A DNA stretch of 64,000 nt from Imperialibacter roseus (lineage in GTDB: Bacteria > Bacteroidota > Bacteroidia > Cytophagales > Cyclobacteriaceae), in NCBI RefSeq assembly GCF_032999765.1, contig NZ_CP136051.1, positions 3,944,417 through 4,008,416 on the forward strand, in the 5' to 3' direction. The stretch's first letter is position 1; the number at the start of each line of letters is the position of its first letter. Positions 24,056-33,185 of the stretch are shown piece by piece. Made by a program: the position numbers and the translations under genes. Under the pieces are notes generated by a model that saw only the letters and a list, made by a program, of their open reading frames with translations, made no database searches and was not told the origin of the DNA.

Positions 24056-26755
24056 CTATTCAGTTCTCAGTGCATCAACCGGATTTTTCTCCGAGGCCCG
24101 TAACGTCTGAGAGGCGATGGTTACCACCCCCAAAAAAAGTAAAATCACAGCCCCAAGAAAGAGCGTGCCATAGCCCAATGCTACCCTGTTGGGAAAATTT
24201 TGCAGCCATAAATTATTAACGAAATAGCTCAAAGGGGCAGCTATCACGACGGAAACGACAAGCAATACCACAAACTGCCTGGACAATAGTAAAACAATAC
24301 TAAGCCCCGAAGCGCCCAGCACCTTTCTAATGCCAACTTCCTTCGTTCTTCTTTCGGTGGTGTAGGTGGCCATACCAAGCAAGCCCAAACACGAAATAAC
24401 GATAGCAAGAAATGCAATGACTCCGATGATGGTCACCAAATCGCCCATCCAGAGGTTCACATTGACAAGCTGGTCGTTGTAAAACTGATACTTGAATGGA
24501 TGGGCCGGATCTATGGACTTCCACTTCGCCTGCATTGCCGCCAACGCTCCCGTTACATTGCCCGTGCTCAGCCGAATGTTCAAATAGCTGAAGTGGGTTG
24601 GCTCGTTGATAAACATTAAGGGGCCAATCTGATCCTGCATTACGGGAGTCTGAAAACGAAAGTCTTTCATGATGCCTATCACTTCTCTGGGTTTTTCGTA
24701 TCCGTAAACCGTCACCAGCTCTCCCAGCGCATTAGCGGCAGATACATAACCCAGTGATTTGGCCCCGGTTTCATTGATCATAACAAACCGGCCAGCCTCG
24801 TCCACAACCGGAAGATTTCGACCTGCTACTACCGCAAGGCCCAGGTTTCCCAGAAACCCTGAGTCAACCCTGAGATACTCGAAAGCAATTGGATCACTCT
24901 CACTGTCGCTGGGCTTCACGCCAATGCCATTGGTCATAGCCATTGCAGGGAGAAACTCACAAGCCGAAATACCAGAAACACCTGGGATCGAACTCATTTC
25001 TGAAATGAGAAGTTGGTAGTCGTTGCCCTGTAAAGGCACGTTCACAATATTCTCCGAATCAAACCCATATTCAAACTCCACAAAGTGCCTGAACTGCCTG
25101 AAAATTAAAATAGAGGTGACAATAAAGAAAAGCGAGATGACAAATTGAAAGGACAGCAAAACTTTGCGAAAACCCAGCTTCGACCGACTGTCCTCATTTA
25201 GCTTTTTGAGGGATTTCAATGGAGAGAAACCGGACAACCTAACTGCCGGATAAAGGCCGGCAATGACGCCTGTTACAACAGCCAGACCGACGAAGCCAGC
25301 ATAGACGACCGGGCTGCCTCCCAGGTCGAAATGGAGAAATTTATTGGCGCACAACCCCTCGAAGCCTGGTTTAAGAATCAGTAAAAGGGCAACTCCCATG
25401 ACCAATGCCAGCAACGACGTAAGCACAGATTCGATCATGAATTGTGTGACAAGATTTCCCCTTTTGGCTCCGTTTACTTTTCTCACACCAATCTCTTTTG
25501 CCCTCGTCAGTGCCCTGGCTATCGATAAATTGGTATAGTTGAGGCAAGCAGTTAGCATGATTATCAGTGCTAAGAAGCCAAGGATGTAATAGCCCTCTAC
25601 AGGGAGTTGAAGACTGGGCGGATTACCGACGAAAATACCCGGTGTTATTTTCGTGAGCGGTTGAGGAATCAGTTTTAGCCCTTTCAAGTCTTCATTGCCT
25701 TCATACTTTTGCACCACCAGCTGATCCAGAGCACTTATCAAATCAGTCACTGTTTTGCCCTCCTGGAGTGTAGCGTAGGTGTAACTGTACGAATACCGTT
25801 GCCAATCATCCACATGGTTTTCCGTCTTCTTTTCACGCTGCAACGCTGGTAAAGACGCAGTAGATACAAGCACATCAAACTTGAGATGCGATTTGTATTT
25901 CTCTGCATCCAGAACACCCGTGATAGTAAATTGTCCCCAATCAACGGGGCTGGAGCCCGTCTCACTGCCAAAGTCAAGCTGAATGATCCTAAGTCCCCGG
26001 TCAAAAAACCTGACGGGCTTACCCAACAAATCCGAATAAGAGCCATCGTTGCCAACAAGCCGTTTGGCTACCTCGCTGCTGATAATCATCAAATTAGGGG
26101 CCTGGAGGGACGCCGATTCGTCTCCCACTTCCAATTCGAAGCCAAGGACTTGAAAGAAAGTCGGGCCGGCAAAATAGCCTGTAAGTTCTATGCTCTTGTC
26201 GCCCACCACAAGTTCGCCACCAACACCCGGCACCAGCTGAGTGGCTGCCTCCACAATGGGGAAGTCCTGGGTTAAAGACTCTTCCAACGGAAAGGGGCTT
26301 GAAGCATTTGGCGCCGAAGACCTGGGGATTTTTGATAGAATTCGATAGGTTCTGTCCTTGCTGAGCGAGAATTGATCATAACTTTTCTGGTCTGCCAGCA
26401 TCAATAATATGAGCATGCAAACCGACATAGCGGCAGCAAGCCCAAAAATATTGATGAGCGAGAATGCCTTGTACCTTAAGATGTTCCTCACTCCAACTTT
26501 TAAATAATTCTTGAGCATGGCTTTTCTATTTATTTGAAACCTATAAACCACGGGCCTCATAATGGCTGGCCGAAAAAGAAATAACACATCGGCAACCAAT
26601 CGCCGATTGGCTTTGCGATAACCTGAAACGGCCAGCCTCTCGGCATGCAGTTCCATCAAATCGCCTTCTATGCCAGGAAGCAGGTCTGGATCGCAAAACC
26701 AGCGAAGGAATTTGAGTGCCCAATTTGGTGGCCGATTATTTAAATTCTTCATCAT
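24056..26755 (-). CDS. FtsX/MacB-like permease with N-terminal prefix domain (second of tandem pair)
   Basis: The 899-residue protein begins with a cytosolic prefix domain (about 1-75, WALKFLRWFCDPDLLPGIEG, DLMELHAERLAVSGYRKANR) found in Bacteroidota permeases. Then comes TM1 (SLINIFGLAAAMSVCMLILL), a MacB-like periplasmic domain, three FtsX helices (about 385-520, with YTNLSIARALTRAKEIGVRKVNGA), a second periplasmic domain and the final FtsX helices (LGMATYTTERRTKEVGIRKVLGAS). No ATPase gene is adjacent, so the ABC partner is encoded elsewhere or missing. It overlaps its paralogue by 4 bp and is part of the PadR operon. Substrate is unknown; export or lipoprotein/mechanotransmission roles occur in the family. 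Confidence 0.92.
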   Translation of the reverse strand: MMKNLNNRPPNWALKFLRWFCDPDLLPGIEGDLMELHAERLAVSGYRKANRRLVADVLFLFRPAIMRPVVYRFQINRKAMLKNYLKVGVRNILRYKAFSLINIFGLAAAMSVCMLILLMLADQKSYDQFSLSKDRTYRILSKIPRSSAPNASSPFPLEESLTQDFPIVEAATQLVPGVGGELVVGDKSIELTGYFAGPTFFQVLGFELEVGDESASLQAPNLMIISSEVAKRLVGNDGSYSDLLGKPVRFFDRGLRIIQLDFGSETGSSPVDWGQFTITGVLDAEKYKSHLKFDVLVSTASLPALQREKKTENHVDDWQRYSYSYTYATLQEGKTVTDLISALDQLVVQKYEGNEDLKGLKLIPQPLTKITPGIFVGNPPSLQLPVEGYYILGFLALIIMLTACLNYTNLSIARALTRAKEIGVRKVNGAKRGNLVTQFMIESVLTSLLALVMGVALLLILKPGFEGLCANKFLHFDLGGSPVVYAGFVGLAVVTGVIAGLYPAVRLSGFSPLKSLKKLNEDSRSKLGFRKVLLSFQFVISLFFIVTSILIFRQFRHFVEFEYGFDSENIVNVPLQGNDYQLLISEMSSIPGVSGISACEFLPAMAMTNGIGVKPSDSESDPIAFEYLRVDSGFLGNLGLAVVAGRNLPVVDEAGRFVMINETGAKSLGYVSAANALGELVTVYGYEKPREVIGIMKDFRFQTPVMQDQIGPLMFINEPTHFSYLNIRLSTGNVTGALAAMQAKWKSIDPAHPFKYQFYNDQLVNVNLWMGDLVTIIGVIAFLAIVISCLGLLGMATYTTERRTKEVGIRKVLGASGLSIVLLLSRQFVVLLVVSVVIAAPLSYFVNNLWLQNFPNRVALGYGTLFLGAVILLFLGVVTIASQTLRASEKNPVDALRTE

Positions 26756-29433
26756 TCCATCCTTAGCGCCTCTACCGGATTTGTGCGGGAAGCCCTCAAC
26801 GTTTGTGAGCCTATCGTTAGCAGTCCAAGAAGCAAAAGAATACCTGAACCTATAAAGACTGTTCCAAACCCAAATTCGACCCTGTTAGGCAGGTACTGTA
26901 GCCAGAGATTGTTGAGAAAGTAGCTTGCCGGTGCGGCAATACCTACTGATATAATCAGCATCAGCAAAAGCTCTTTGCTTAGCAACAATGCAATGGCGAG
27001 CTCCGGAGCCCCCATCACTTTACGAATACCCACTTCCTTGGTACGGCGCTCAACAGAGTAGGTAGCCATGCCCAGTAGCCCCAGGCAGGCAATCAAAACC
27101 GACAGAAAAGCGATAAAGCCCAGAATGGAAACGATGTCGAAAATAGCCTGATGGGTGGCAGCCAGCTGCTCATCAAAGAACCGGTACTTAAAAGGATGCA
27201 CCGGGTCAACCGATTCCCATTTGGCCTTTAGCACCTCCACCGTACCCATTAAATCGTCAGACGAAAGCTTAACGTTCAAAAAGCCATACTGCTCCAAATC
27301 GCTTCGCATGGCCAATGGCGATATTTTGTCCTCATTGACCAAAATTTTAAACTGAAAATCTTTCACAACCCCCGCTACCTCAAGCGTATTTCCCCACTCG
27401 GTCTCATATAATTGTCCGACCATGTCGGCGGGGTGCTCAAATCCCATGACCCTCACAGCCGCTTCATTCACTAAAATGTGTTTATCCGTCCCTTGTCCGT
27501 GAGGCGGCAACGGTTTGCCAGCTATCAGTTTGATGTCCAGTGTCTCAATAAAGTGTTCATCGGTGCGCAGGCTCCCAAACTGGGTATACTCATCTTCGGA
27601 ACCCAGCTTTCTCAAAGTAAAGTTGTTGTTGGTACCACCCGCTGGAATAATGTCGCAGGCTGAAATGGACGTTACCCCGGGAACCGACGAAAGCGCTGTT
27701 CTTACCAGCTCATCATCAACTCCCTGTAGTTCAATATTGACGATGTTTTCGGTAGCGAAGCCGTATTCGAAATTGATGTAGTGCTTGAACTGGCGGAAAA
27801 TCAGAATGGAAGTAACGATGAAAAGCAGCGACACAACAAACTGAGACACTCCCAGCACTTTCCGTAAACCCATTTTTCCACGACCAGCCGTGGCATTGGC
27901 TTTCAAAACCTTTACAGGCTGATACGACGCCATGACAAACGCCGGGTACAAACCAGCAACAATTCCTATCGCCAAAGCGAAGCCCACAAAAATGAGGTAG
28001 ATTCCCCAGCCCGTAGGAAAATCAAAGCTAAAGTGCTGATTCAGCCATAAATTCATGAAAGCTGGCTTCAGAAAAAGAATAAGTATCAACCAGGCAAAGG
28101 CCAGCGAAAGCAAGGACATCAGTACCGACTCACTCAGGAACTGGAAAACCAGATTGCCCCTGTGTGCGCCATTGGTCTTTCGCACGCCAATTTCTCTTGC
28201 TCTGGTAGTAGCACGGGCAATGGACAAGTTCATATAGTTAAGACAGGCACATACCAGCACCACAAGGGAAAGCAATCCCAAAAAGTAATAACCGAATGCT
28301 GGCAGTCGGTAATTGGTATCGTTGTTCTCCAGCCCCATAGCAATATCAGCCATCGGCTGGCCCTTAAAGATGATATTCCTTTTTCCTTCATCCTCCATGT
28401 TCTTGTACATGCGAACGCCAAGGGACTGCAAACCGGCCTGGAGGTCAGCTTCGGTGCCGGATTCGTCCATCACCACATAGGTATAGTTTTGCCAGTAATG
28501 CTCCCAGTTGTCGGTCAGGTTCTCCAGCTTGCTTTCCGTATACAACCTCTGCCGGGTAGCCATCGACATTAGCACATCAAAATGGATATGAGACCGGTAA
28601 GGCTCATCAGCAATGACCCCGGTTACTGTAAAGTTCCCCCATTCAACGGGTGCCGCTCCACCTGATCCATGGTCGAGCGGAAAAGGCAGTTGCCGGTCTG
28701 CAAAAGACACTACCTTGCCAAGAGCATCTTCTTGCCCAAAAAGATTGGCCGCCAACTCGCTTGACAGCACAATTGAATTCGGGGCCGACAGTGCTGAGAT
28801 TTTGTTACCTTTTTGAAGATCGAAATCAAATACTTCAAAAAATTGCTTTTCGGCAAAATAGCCACGCATTTCCAGGAGCTTTTGCCCGTACTCCACATCC
28901 CCTCCCACACCAGGCATCAAATGGGTGCTTTGTTCGACGGCCGGATACTCAGTTCGCAACACCTCTGCTAGCGGAAAGGGAGAGGTAGCATAAGCCTGCC
29001 TGAAATCTTCCGAATCGGTCAGAATCCGGTAAATCCTGTCCTTTTTTGAATGAAACTGGTCATATCTGTGCTGGTCGGCCAGCATGAGAATCACCAGCAT
29101 ACACACCGACATGGCCACTGCCAACCCGAATACATTAATGAAGGAAAACGCCTTGTACTTAAGGATATTCCTCAGACCCACTTTGAGATAATTCCTGAAC
29201 ATACCGTAACTGTTTAAATGGTAAGAGCCCTCCATTGGCCGGATAATTCCGGGTCTGAAAAGCAGTAAAACATCAATAATAAATCTACGGTTAGCCTTAC
29301 TCCGACCCGACTTGCCGAGCCTTTCGTTGTATAATTCCATCAAATCGCCCTCAACCCCAGGCAGTAAATCCGGGTGGCAAAACCAGCGAAAAAACCGGTG
29401 CCAAAATTTCGGCGGCGAGGTTATATCGTTCAT
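26752..29433 (-). CDS. FtsX/MacB-like permease with N-terminal prefix domain (first of tandem pair)
   Basis: This 893-residue paralogue of the next gene has the same architecture: a prefix domain (FWHRFFRWFCHPDLLPGVEG, YNERLGKSGRSKANRR), TM1 (FINVFGLAVAMSVCMLVIL), an eight-TM MacB/FtsX layout with two periplasmic domains, YMNLSIARATTRAREIGVRK and YSVERRTKEVGIRKVMGAPE. It begins two bases after the PadR stop and overlaps the next permease by 4 bp, so the three genes form one tight operon. The two proteins look like a duplication and could act as a heterodimer, which is inference. Confidence 0.92.
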   Translation of the reverse strand: MNDITSPPKFWHRFFRWFCHPDLLPGVEGDLMELYNERLGKSGRSKANRRFIIDVLLLFRPGIIRPMEGSYHLNSYGMFRNYLKVGLRNILKYKAFSFINVFGLAVAMSVCMLVILMLADQHRYDQFHSKKDRIYRILTDSEDFRQAYATSPFPLAEVLRTEYPAVEQSTHLMPGVGGDVEYGQKLLEMRGYFAEKQFFEVFDFDLQKGNKISALSAPNSIVLSSELAANLFGQEDALGKVVSFADRQLPFPLDHGSGGAAPVEWGNFTVTGVIADEPYRSHIHFDVLMSMATRQRLYTESKLENLTDNWEHYWQNYTYVVMDESGTEADLQAGLQSLGVRMYKNMEDEGKRNIIFKGQPMADIAMGLENNDTNYRLPAFGYYFLGLLSLVVLVCACLNYMNLSIARATTRAREIGVRKTNGAHRGNLVFQFLSESVLMSLLSLAFAWLILILFLKPAFMNLWLNQHFSFDFPTGWGIYLIFVGFALAIGIVAGLYPAFVMASYQPVKVLKANATAGRGKMGLRKVLGVSQFVVSLLFIVTSILIFRQFKHYINFEYGFATENIVNIELQGVDDELVRTALSSVPGVTSISACDIIPAGGTNNNFTLRKLGSEDEYTQFGSLRTDEHFIETLDIKLIAGKPLPPHGQGTDKHILVNEAAVRVMGFEHPADMVGQLYETEWGNTLEVAGVVKDFQFKILVNEDKISPLAMRSDLEQYGFLNVKLSSDDLMGTVEVLKAKWESVDPVHPFKYRFFDEQLAATHQAIFDIVSILGFIAFLSVLIACLGLLGMATYSVERRTKEVGIRKVMGAPELAIALLLSKELLLMLIISVGIAAPASYFLNNLWLQYLPNRVEFGFGTVFIGSGILLLLGLLTIGSQTLRASRTNPVEALRME

Positions 29434-29434
29434 A

Positions 29435-29776
29435 TCAGCTCACAAACTTCACATCAAAGGCCACTTCGGGGATGGCCGCCCACATTTCGTTTCTAGTGCT
29501 TCGGGTGTACTCCATTGCCTTTTTTCCAAGAGCAGTAATCTGAAAGTACCGCTTCGGTCGACCTGCTCTCTCTTGAGTAGCTTCGCCGTCCTTCGATTCC
29601 AAATAGCCTTTCTGCTCAAGCCTCTTAAGTGCCGTTTGCAATGCTCCTACACTCACGTTGCGGGAAAGTCTCTCTTCAATTTCCTTTTTGATAGAGACTC
29701 CATAAGCGTCGCCATGCAAAATGCCTACCGTAAGCATGACTACCTCTTCGAACTCTCCCAATTGAAACTTCTTCAT
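29435..29776 (-). CDS. PadR-family transcriptional repressor
   Basis: The 113-residue protein has the PadR winged helix: KFQLGEFEEVVMLTVGILHG, DAYGVSIKKEIEERLSRNVS, VGALQTALKRLEQKGYLESK, and a wing GRPKRYFQITALGKKAME. PadR proteins usually repress their own operon until a small molecule binds. Two 15-bp direct repeats upstream (29792-29806 and 29835-29849) are candidate operators. It is the first gene of an operon with two permeases. Confidence 0.92.
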   Translation of the reverse strand: MKKFQLGEFEEVVMLTVGILHGDAYGVSIKKEIEERLSRNVSVGALQTALKRLEQKGYLESKDGEATQERAGRPKRYFQITALGKKAMEYTRSTRNEMWAAIPEVAFDVKFVS

Positions 29777-29791
29777 TTGCCTGATAATTAA

Positions 29792-29849
29792 TTCCTAAAT
29801 GTAGTATTGCAAAGGATGGAAGTTTCTAGATAATTTCCTAATTGTAGTA
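29792..29849 (+). promoter_or_regulatory. Two direct repeats, candidate PadR operators
   Basis: TTCCTAAATGTAGTA (29792-29806) and TTCCTAATTGTAGTA (29835-29849) match at 14 of 15 positions and are 43 bp apart, close to four helical turns. They lie just upstream of the PadR gene on the minus strand. Confidence 0.5.
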
Positions 29850-30043
29850 ATATTTTATTTTGGAGTGGTTTAAAAGATGCAGGAATGGTTTAGGCGCAGA
29901 GTAAAGACAATACGTTACATCCATTCTGCAAAAAATGATGCGTTAAATCGATGCCGCAATCGGCCCTTCATATTGCCGTATTTACACATCGAACGAAAAA
30001 GTTAAGCTCCCCAACTTTGTATCGTACCAAAAAAGAAACAACT

Positions 30044-30433
30044 ATGGCTACTTTAACACTAGAAAAATCAACCAAAAGTGACAAGATCATCTTTTGGGTA
30101 TTTACAAGCGTTTTCGTTCTGTTTGACGGCGTCGGCGCTATTGGCTTTAATACGCCCCTCGCCATTGAAGGCATTGCTCATCTGGGCTTCCCCGATTTTT
30201 TCCGTGTTGAGCTTGGCATTGGAAAAATCATTGGAGGTATTCTCCTTATTGTTCCGCAAGTACCTCACCGACTAAAAGAATGGGCCTATGTAGGGTTTGG
30301 CATTTCCACCCTTTCAGCGATTATAGGCCACCTGGCTGTGGACAGCAGCCTGGAACATGTGTACCTGCCGCTAATTGTCCTGCTGGTGCTGGTCGTATCC
30401 TATGTATACTACCACAAGACCAGGGCATACTGA
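30044..30433 (+). CDS. DoxX-like membrane protein
   Basis: From the ATG at 30044 (MATLTLEKSTKSDKIIFW) the product has 129 residues and four membrane helices, with the DoxX-like signature of a helix start GVGAIGFNTPLAIEGIAHLG, FFRVELGIGKIIGGILLIVP and LKEWAYVGFGISTLSAIIGH. The open frame continues upstream to 29951, but the longer start adds a basic tail without family support. DoxX proteins are small redox- or quinone-related membrane proteins of uncertain role. A clear terminator follows. Confidence 0.85.
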   Translation: MATLTLEKSTKSDKIIFWVFTSVFVLFDGVGAIGFNTPLAIEGIAHLGFPDFFRVELGIGKIIGGILLIVPQVPHRLKEWAYVGFGISTLSAIIGHLAVDSSLEHVYLPLIVLLVLVVSYVYYHKTRAY

Positions 30434-30473
30434 AAAACAAGAATTTGACGAGTTCATAATATCCAAGTTGACT

Positions 30474-30504
30474 AATGGTGCGGGTATACCGGCACCATTT
30501 TTTA
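30474..30504 (+). terminator. Rho-independent terminator after doxX-like gene
   Basis: AATGGTGC and GCACCATT form an 8-bp perfect stem. The loop GGGTATACCG is itself self-complementary, so the hairpin is nearly continuous, and six T follow. Confidence 0.8.
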
Positions 30505-30610
30505 TTCCATAATGCCTCCACGTCGGTTCCTTTCCCAGGGCTTTTCGAATCAATCCGGTATTTTTTATTTACTCGAATCAAGCAGTTAAATTGCATCACA
30601 ATCATCAGCT

Positions 30611-31099
30611 ATGACCAACATTCCACTCGTTGACGGCGACTACCTTCTGCAAAAATTTCCCGGCAAGGGTGGCTGGACTTACGCTCAAATTCCGGAGGTG
30701 CTTCAGGATAAAAGCTTTCCATTTGGATGGGTTCGTGTGCGTGGAAGCATCGACGACTACGAGTTGAAAGGCTATAAGCTTGCACCAATGGGCAATGGCC
30801 AGCTTTTTCTGCCTGTAAAAGCTGAAATCAGGAAGAAGATTGGCAAGCAAGAGGGCGACACCGTAAAGATCATTCTTTACAAAGACACACTTCCCCTTGA
30901 AGTGCCTCAGGAAATCATCGATTGCTTCTCAATGGAGCCACCAAAAGCCTACGAAAACTTTCAGAAGTTCTCAGAAAGTGAACAAAAATACTACCTCCAA
31001 TGGGTGTATGATGCTAAAACAGAAGACACCAAAGCCAACAGGATCGTGAAAATGATGGACCGATTGGCAGCCGGCAAAAAGATGTACGATCCGGATTAA
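30611..31099 (+). CDS. DUF1905/YdeI (OmpD-associated) family protein
   Basis: This 162-residue cytoplasmic protein has an N-terminal DUF1905 beta domain (GGWTYAQIPEV, FGWVRVRGSIDDYELKGYKL, MGNGQLFLPVKAEIRKKIGK, GDTVKIILYKD) and a C-terminal YdeI-like helical segment (FSESEQKYYLQWVYDAKTED, TKANRIVKMMDRLAAGKKMY). YdeI relatives are linked to peptide resistance in enterobacteria, but the reaction is unknown. It stands alone between a terminator and the pirin gene. Confidence 0.82.
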   Translation: MTNIPLVDGDYLLQKFPGKGGWTYAQIPEVLQDKSFPFGWVRVRGSIDDYELKGYKLAPMGNGQLFLPVKAEIRKKIGKQEGDTVKIILYKDTLPLEVPQEIIDCFSMEPPKAYENFQKFSESEQKYYLQWVYDAKTEDTKANRIVKMMDRLAAGKKMYDPD

Positions 31100-31232
31100 T
31101 GCTAATCCCGGCAGGCCGAGTCCTTTGATTCCTCATAGGCTTCCTTTGACGTATCTCCTCTCAGGAGGGCAGGGCGAAAAATGGTGGCGGGTTGAGCGCC
31201 TAGCTAGTGCGTTAATTTTTCGATGATTTTTG

Positions 31233-31258
31233 GTTACTTTTCATCAAGGAAAAGTAAC
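31233..31258 (+). repeat. Perfect 10-bp hairpin in intergenic DNA
   Basis: GTTACTTTTC-ATCAAG-GAAAAGTAAC is a perfect 10-bp stem with a 6-nt loop between the YdeI-like and pirin genes. There is no T-run after it. I believe similar hairpins recur in intergenic DNA of related genomes, but that is from memory. Confidence 0.6.
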
Positions 31259-31349
31259 AGCCAGCCCGGCTTAAGGGCAAAACGCTAAAACCTAAAGAAT
31301 GCCATTGTAATTCGCATGTAACTTGTTTTTACCTCATAACAGAACCACC

Positions 31350-32333
31350 ATGTCCAACATTGACCTCATCATCGAAGAACGCCCCGCCGATATTGGCCAC
31401 TTTTTAGTCGGTCGCCTCCTCCCCTTCCGTGGCCGCCGCATGGTAGGCCCGTTCATCTTCATCGACCACATGGGTCCGGCCGTGATGGGGCAGGACGACA
31501 ACCTGGACATTGGCCCGCACCCTCATATCGGACTTTCAACCCTGACCTACCTGTTTGAAGGGCATGTGATCCACAGGGATACCCTTGGCTCCCATATGGA
31601 AATCAATCCCGGCGAAGTGAACTGGATGACCTCTGGAAAAGGTATCGTACATTCAGAACGGACGCCCGAGTACCTGCGGCATGCTGGCAAGACGCTGCAC
31701 GGTTTGCAGATTTGGGTGGCCTTGCCCAAAGCCCTGGAGCAGATGGAACCAGAGTTTTTCCACGTCGCCAAAGAAGACATCCCTACCTGGGAAAAAGACG
31801 GAGCCAGCTTCAAACTCATAGCCGGAGAGGCTTTTGGCAGAAAGTCTCCAGTGCCGGTCTACAGCCCACTCTTTTTGCTGGAAATAAAAACCCGGGAGAA
31901 AAAGACCATCGACATTAGCAAAGACCTGTTTGGCGATGTAGGTCTGTATATTCTTGAGGGACAAATAGAAAACGAAGGCAACGTGCACGAGCCCAAGCGC
32001 ATTCTTGTGGCAAAAGACAGCAGCCTGTGTCATTTTGAAATGCACGAAAACACAACGGTGTATGTGTTTGGTGGTGAAGCCTTTCCCGAAACCCGGCATA
32101 TCTACTGGAACTTTGTTTCCTCAGACCCTGAGCTGATCGAAGAGGCAAAAAGAGACTGGCACGAGCAAAAATTCCCTCTCATCGAAGGAGAGATTGACAT
32201 CGTTCCGTTGCCCCCCAGGCCTTTGGTTTTAAACCGAAAGTGTAACCCAGACTACAAAAGTTTGGTAGGCAATGGAAGCTACACTGTCATTACAGCGTCA
32301 GCAGATTTTGCCAAGGCCGCTTTAAGCGGCTAA
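31350..32333 (+). CDS. Pirin family protein
   Basis: The 327-residue bicupin starts at the ATG at 31350 (MSNIDLIIEERPADIGHFLV). The N-terminal cupin has GPHPHIGLSTLTYLFEGHV, HMEINPGEVNWMTSGKGIVH and SERTPE, which supply the His/Glu metal ligands of pirins. A quercetin-2,3-dioxygenase or redox-sensing role is known for some members. The C-terminal cupin is more divergent. Not linked to an obvious operon; the next gene is 130 bp away. Confidence 0.9.
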   Translation: MSNIDLIIEERPADIGHFLVGRLLPFRGRRMVGPFIFIDHMGPAVMGQDDNLDIGPHPHIGLSTLTYLFEGHVIHRDTLGSHMEINPGEVNWMTSGKGIVHSERTPEYLRHAGKTLHGLQIWVALPKALEQMEPEFFHVAKEDIPTWEKDGASFKLIAGEAFGRKSPVPVYSPLFLLEIKTREKKTIDISKDLFGDVGLYILEGQIENEGNVHEPKRILVAKDSSLCHFEMHENTTVYVFGGEAFPETRHIYWNFVSSDPELIEEAKRDWHEQKFPLIEGEIDIVPLPPRPLVLNRKCNPDYKSLVGNGSYTVITASADFAKAALSG

Positions 32334-32462
32334 ACTTTTGTAGTCTTTTGCCTGTAGAACCTTCTCCTCACCAATTATTTCTCCCCGGCTGTCCGGATTT
32401 CCAAAACAGGATTGTCTTTCCCCTACAACGAATGTGAAACACAAACGCTTATCTTTATCAAC

Positions 32463-32831
32463 ATGGAAAAGTTTATGCTTATTGTTAGGGAAGACCTTAG
32501 CCGGATCAGCAAATTGACAACAGAAGAAAGGCTGTCTACCTCGCCAGATATGATGCCCTGGGTGGAATCGCTGATCGCCTCCGGCAAGTACATTACCGGC
32601 CAGCCTCTTATGCTCACCGGCCGATATGTAACACAGCATGGTGTAACGTCCGACGGCCCATTTATCGAATCAAAAGAAGGCGTAAGTGGCTACGATATCA
32701 TTGAAGCCGAGAACATTGAGGAAGCAGTGAAAATTGCCCAGAGCTGCCCGATGGTTAAAATCGGTCATGCCATCAGGGAAGTGCGCCCTTTGATGAACAT
32801 GGATGAATTTTTTCCAAAAGACGACAAATAG
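32463..32831 (+). CDS. YCII-family (DGPF) protein 1
   Basis: This 122-residue protein starts at the ATG at 32463 (MEKFMLIVREDLSRI). The YCII/DGPF signature is TSDGPFIESKEGVSGYDIIE, and VIREVRP-type ending HAIREVRPL is typical. YCII-like proteins are small ferredoxin-like folds; those encoded beside ECF42 sigma factors are thought to act with them, but how is unclear. The next gene encodes a paralogue 2 bp downstream. Confidence 0.9.
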   Translation: MEKFMLIVREDLSRISKLTTEERLSTSPDMMPWVESLIASGKYITGQPLMLTGRYVTQHGVTSDGPFIESKEGVSGYDIIEAENIEEAVKIAQSCPMVKIGHAIREVRPLMNMDEFFPKDDK

Positions 32832-32833
32832 AA

Positions 32834-33178
32834 ATGGAAAAATTTATGCTGATCATACGTGAAGACCTTGCCCGCCTGGGTAGTCAATCCGTGAGCGAAA
32901 GGATGGATAGCATGCCGGTGATGACACGGTGGATCGAGTCGATTGCTGAAGACGGCAATTACCTGGCCAGCCATCCACTCTGGGCTACCGGCACCCTGGT
33001 GACAAAAGACGAAGTCATGTCAGATGGCCCTTTTCTGGAGTCGAAGGAGGGCGTCAGCGGTTACATCCTTATTTCTGCCGAGAACATCCGGCAGGCCTCT
33101 TCCTATGCGCAAACCTGCCCGCTGGTGATCTCAGGACAGCTGATGATTGAAGTCAGGCCCGTATTTGAAGAAGTTTAG
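32834..33178 (+). CDS. YCII-family (DGPF) protein 2
   Basis: The 114-residue paralogue has MEKFMLIIREDLARLG at its start and MSDGPFLESKEGVSGYILIS in the middle, ending VISGQLMIEVRPVF. Two tandem YCII genes directly before an ECF sigma gene are the signature context of ECF42. Its 3' end overlaps an upstream extension of the sigma ORF, but the sigma start chosen here lies 7 bp after the stop. Confidence 0.9.
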   Translation: MEKFMLIIREDLARLGSQSVSERMDSMPVMTRWIESIAEDGNYLASHPLWATGTLVTKDEVMSDGPFLESKEGVSGYILISAENIRQASSYAQTCPLVISGQLMIEVRPVFEEV

Positions 33179-33185
33179 TGAAGCC

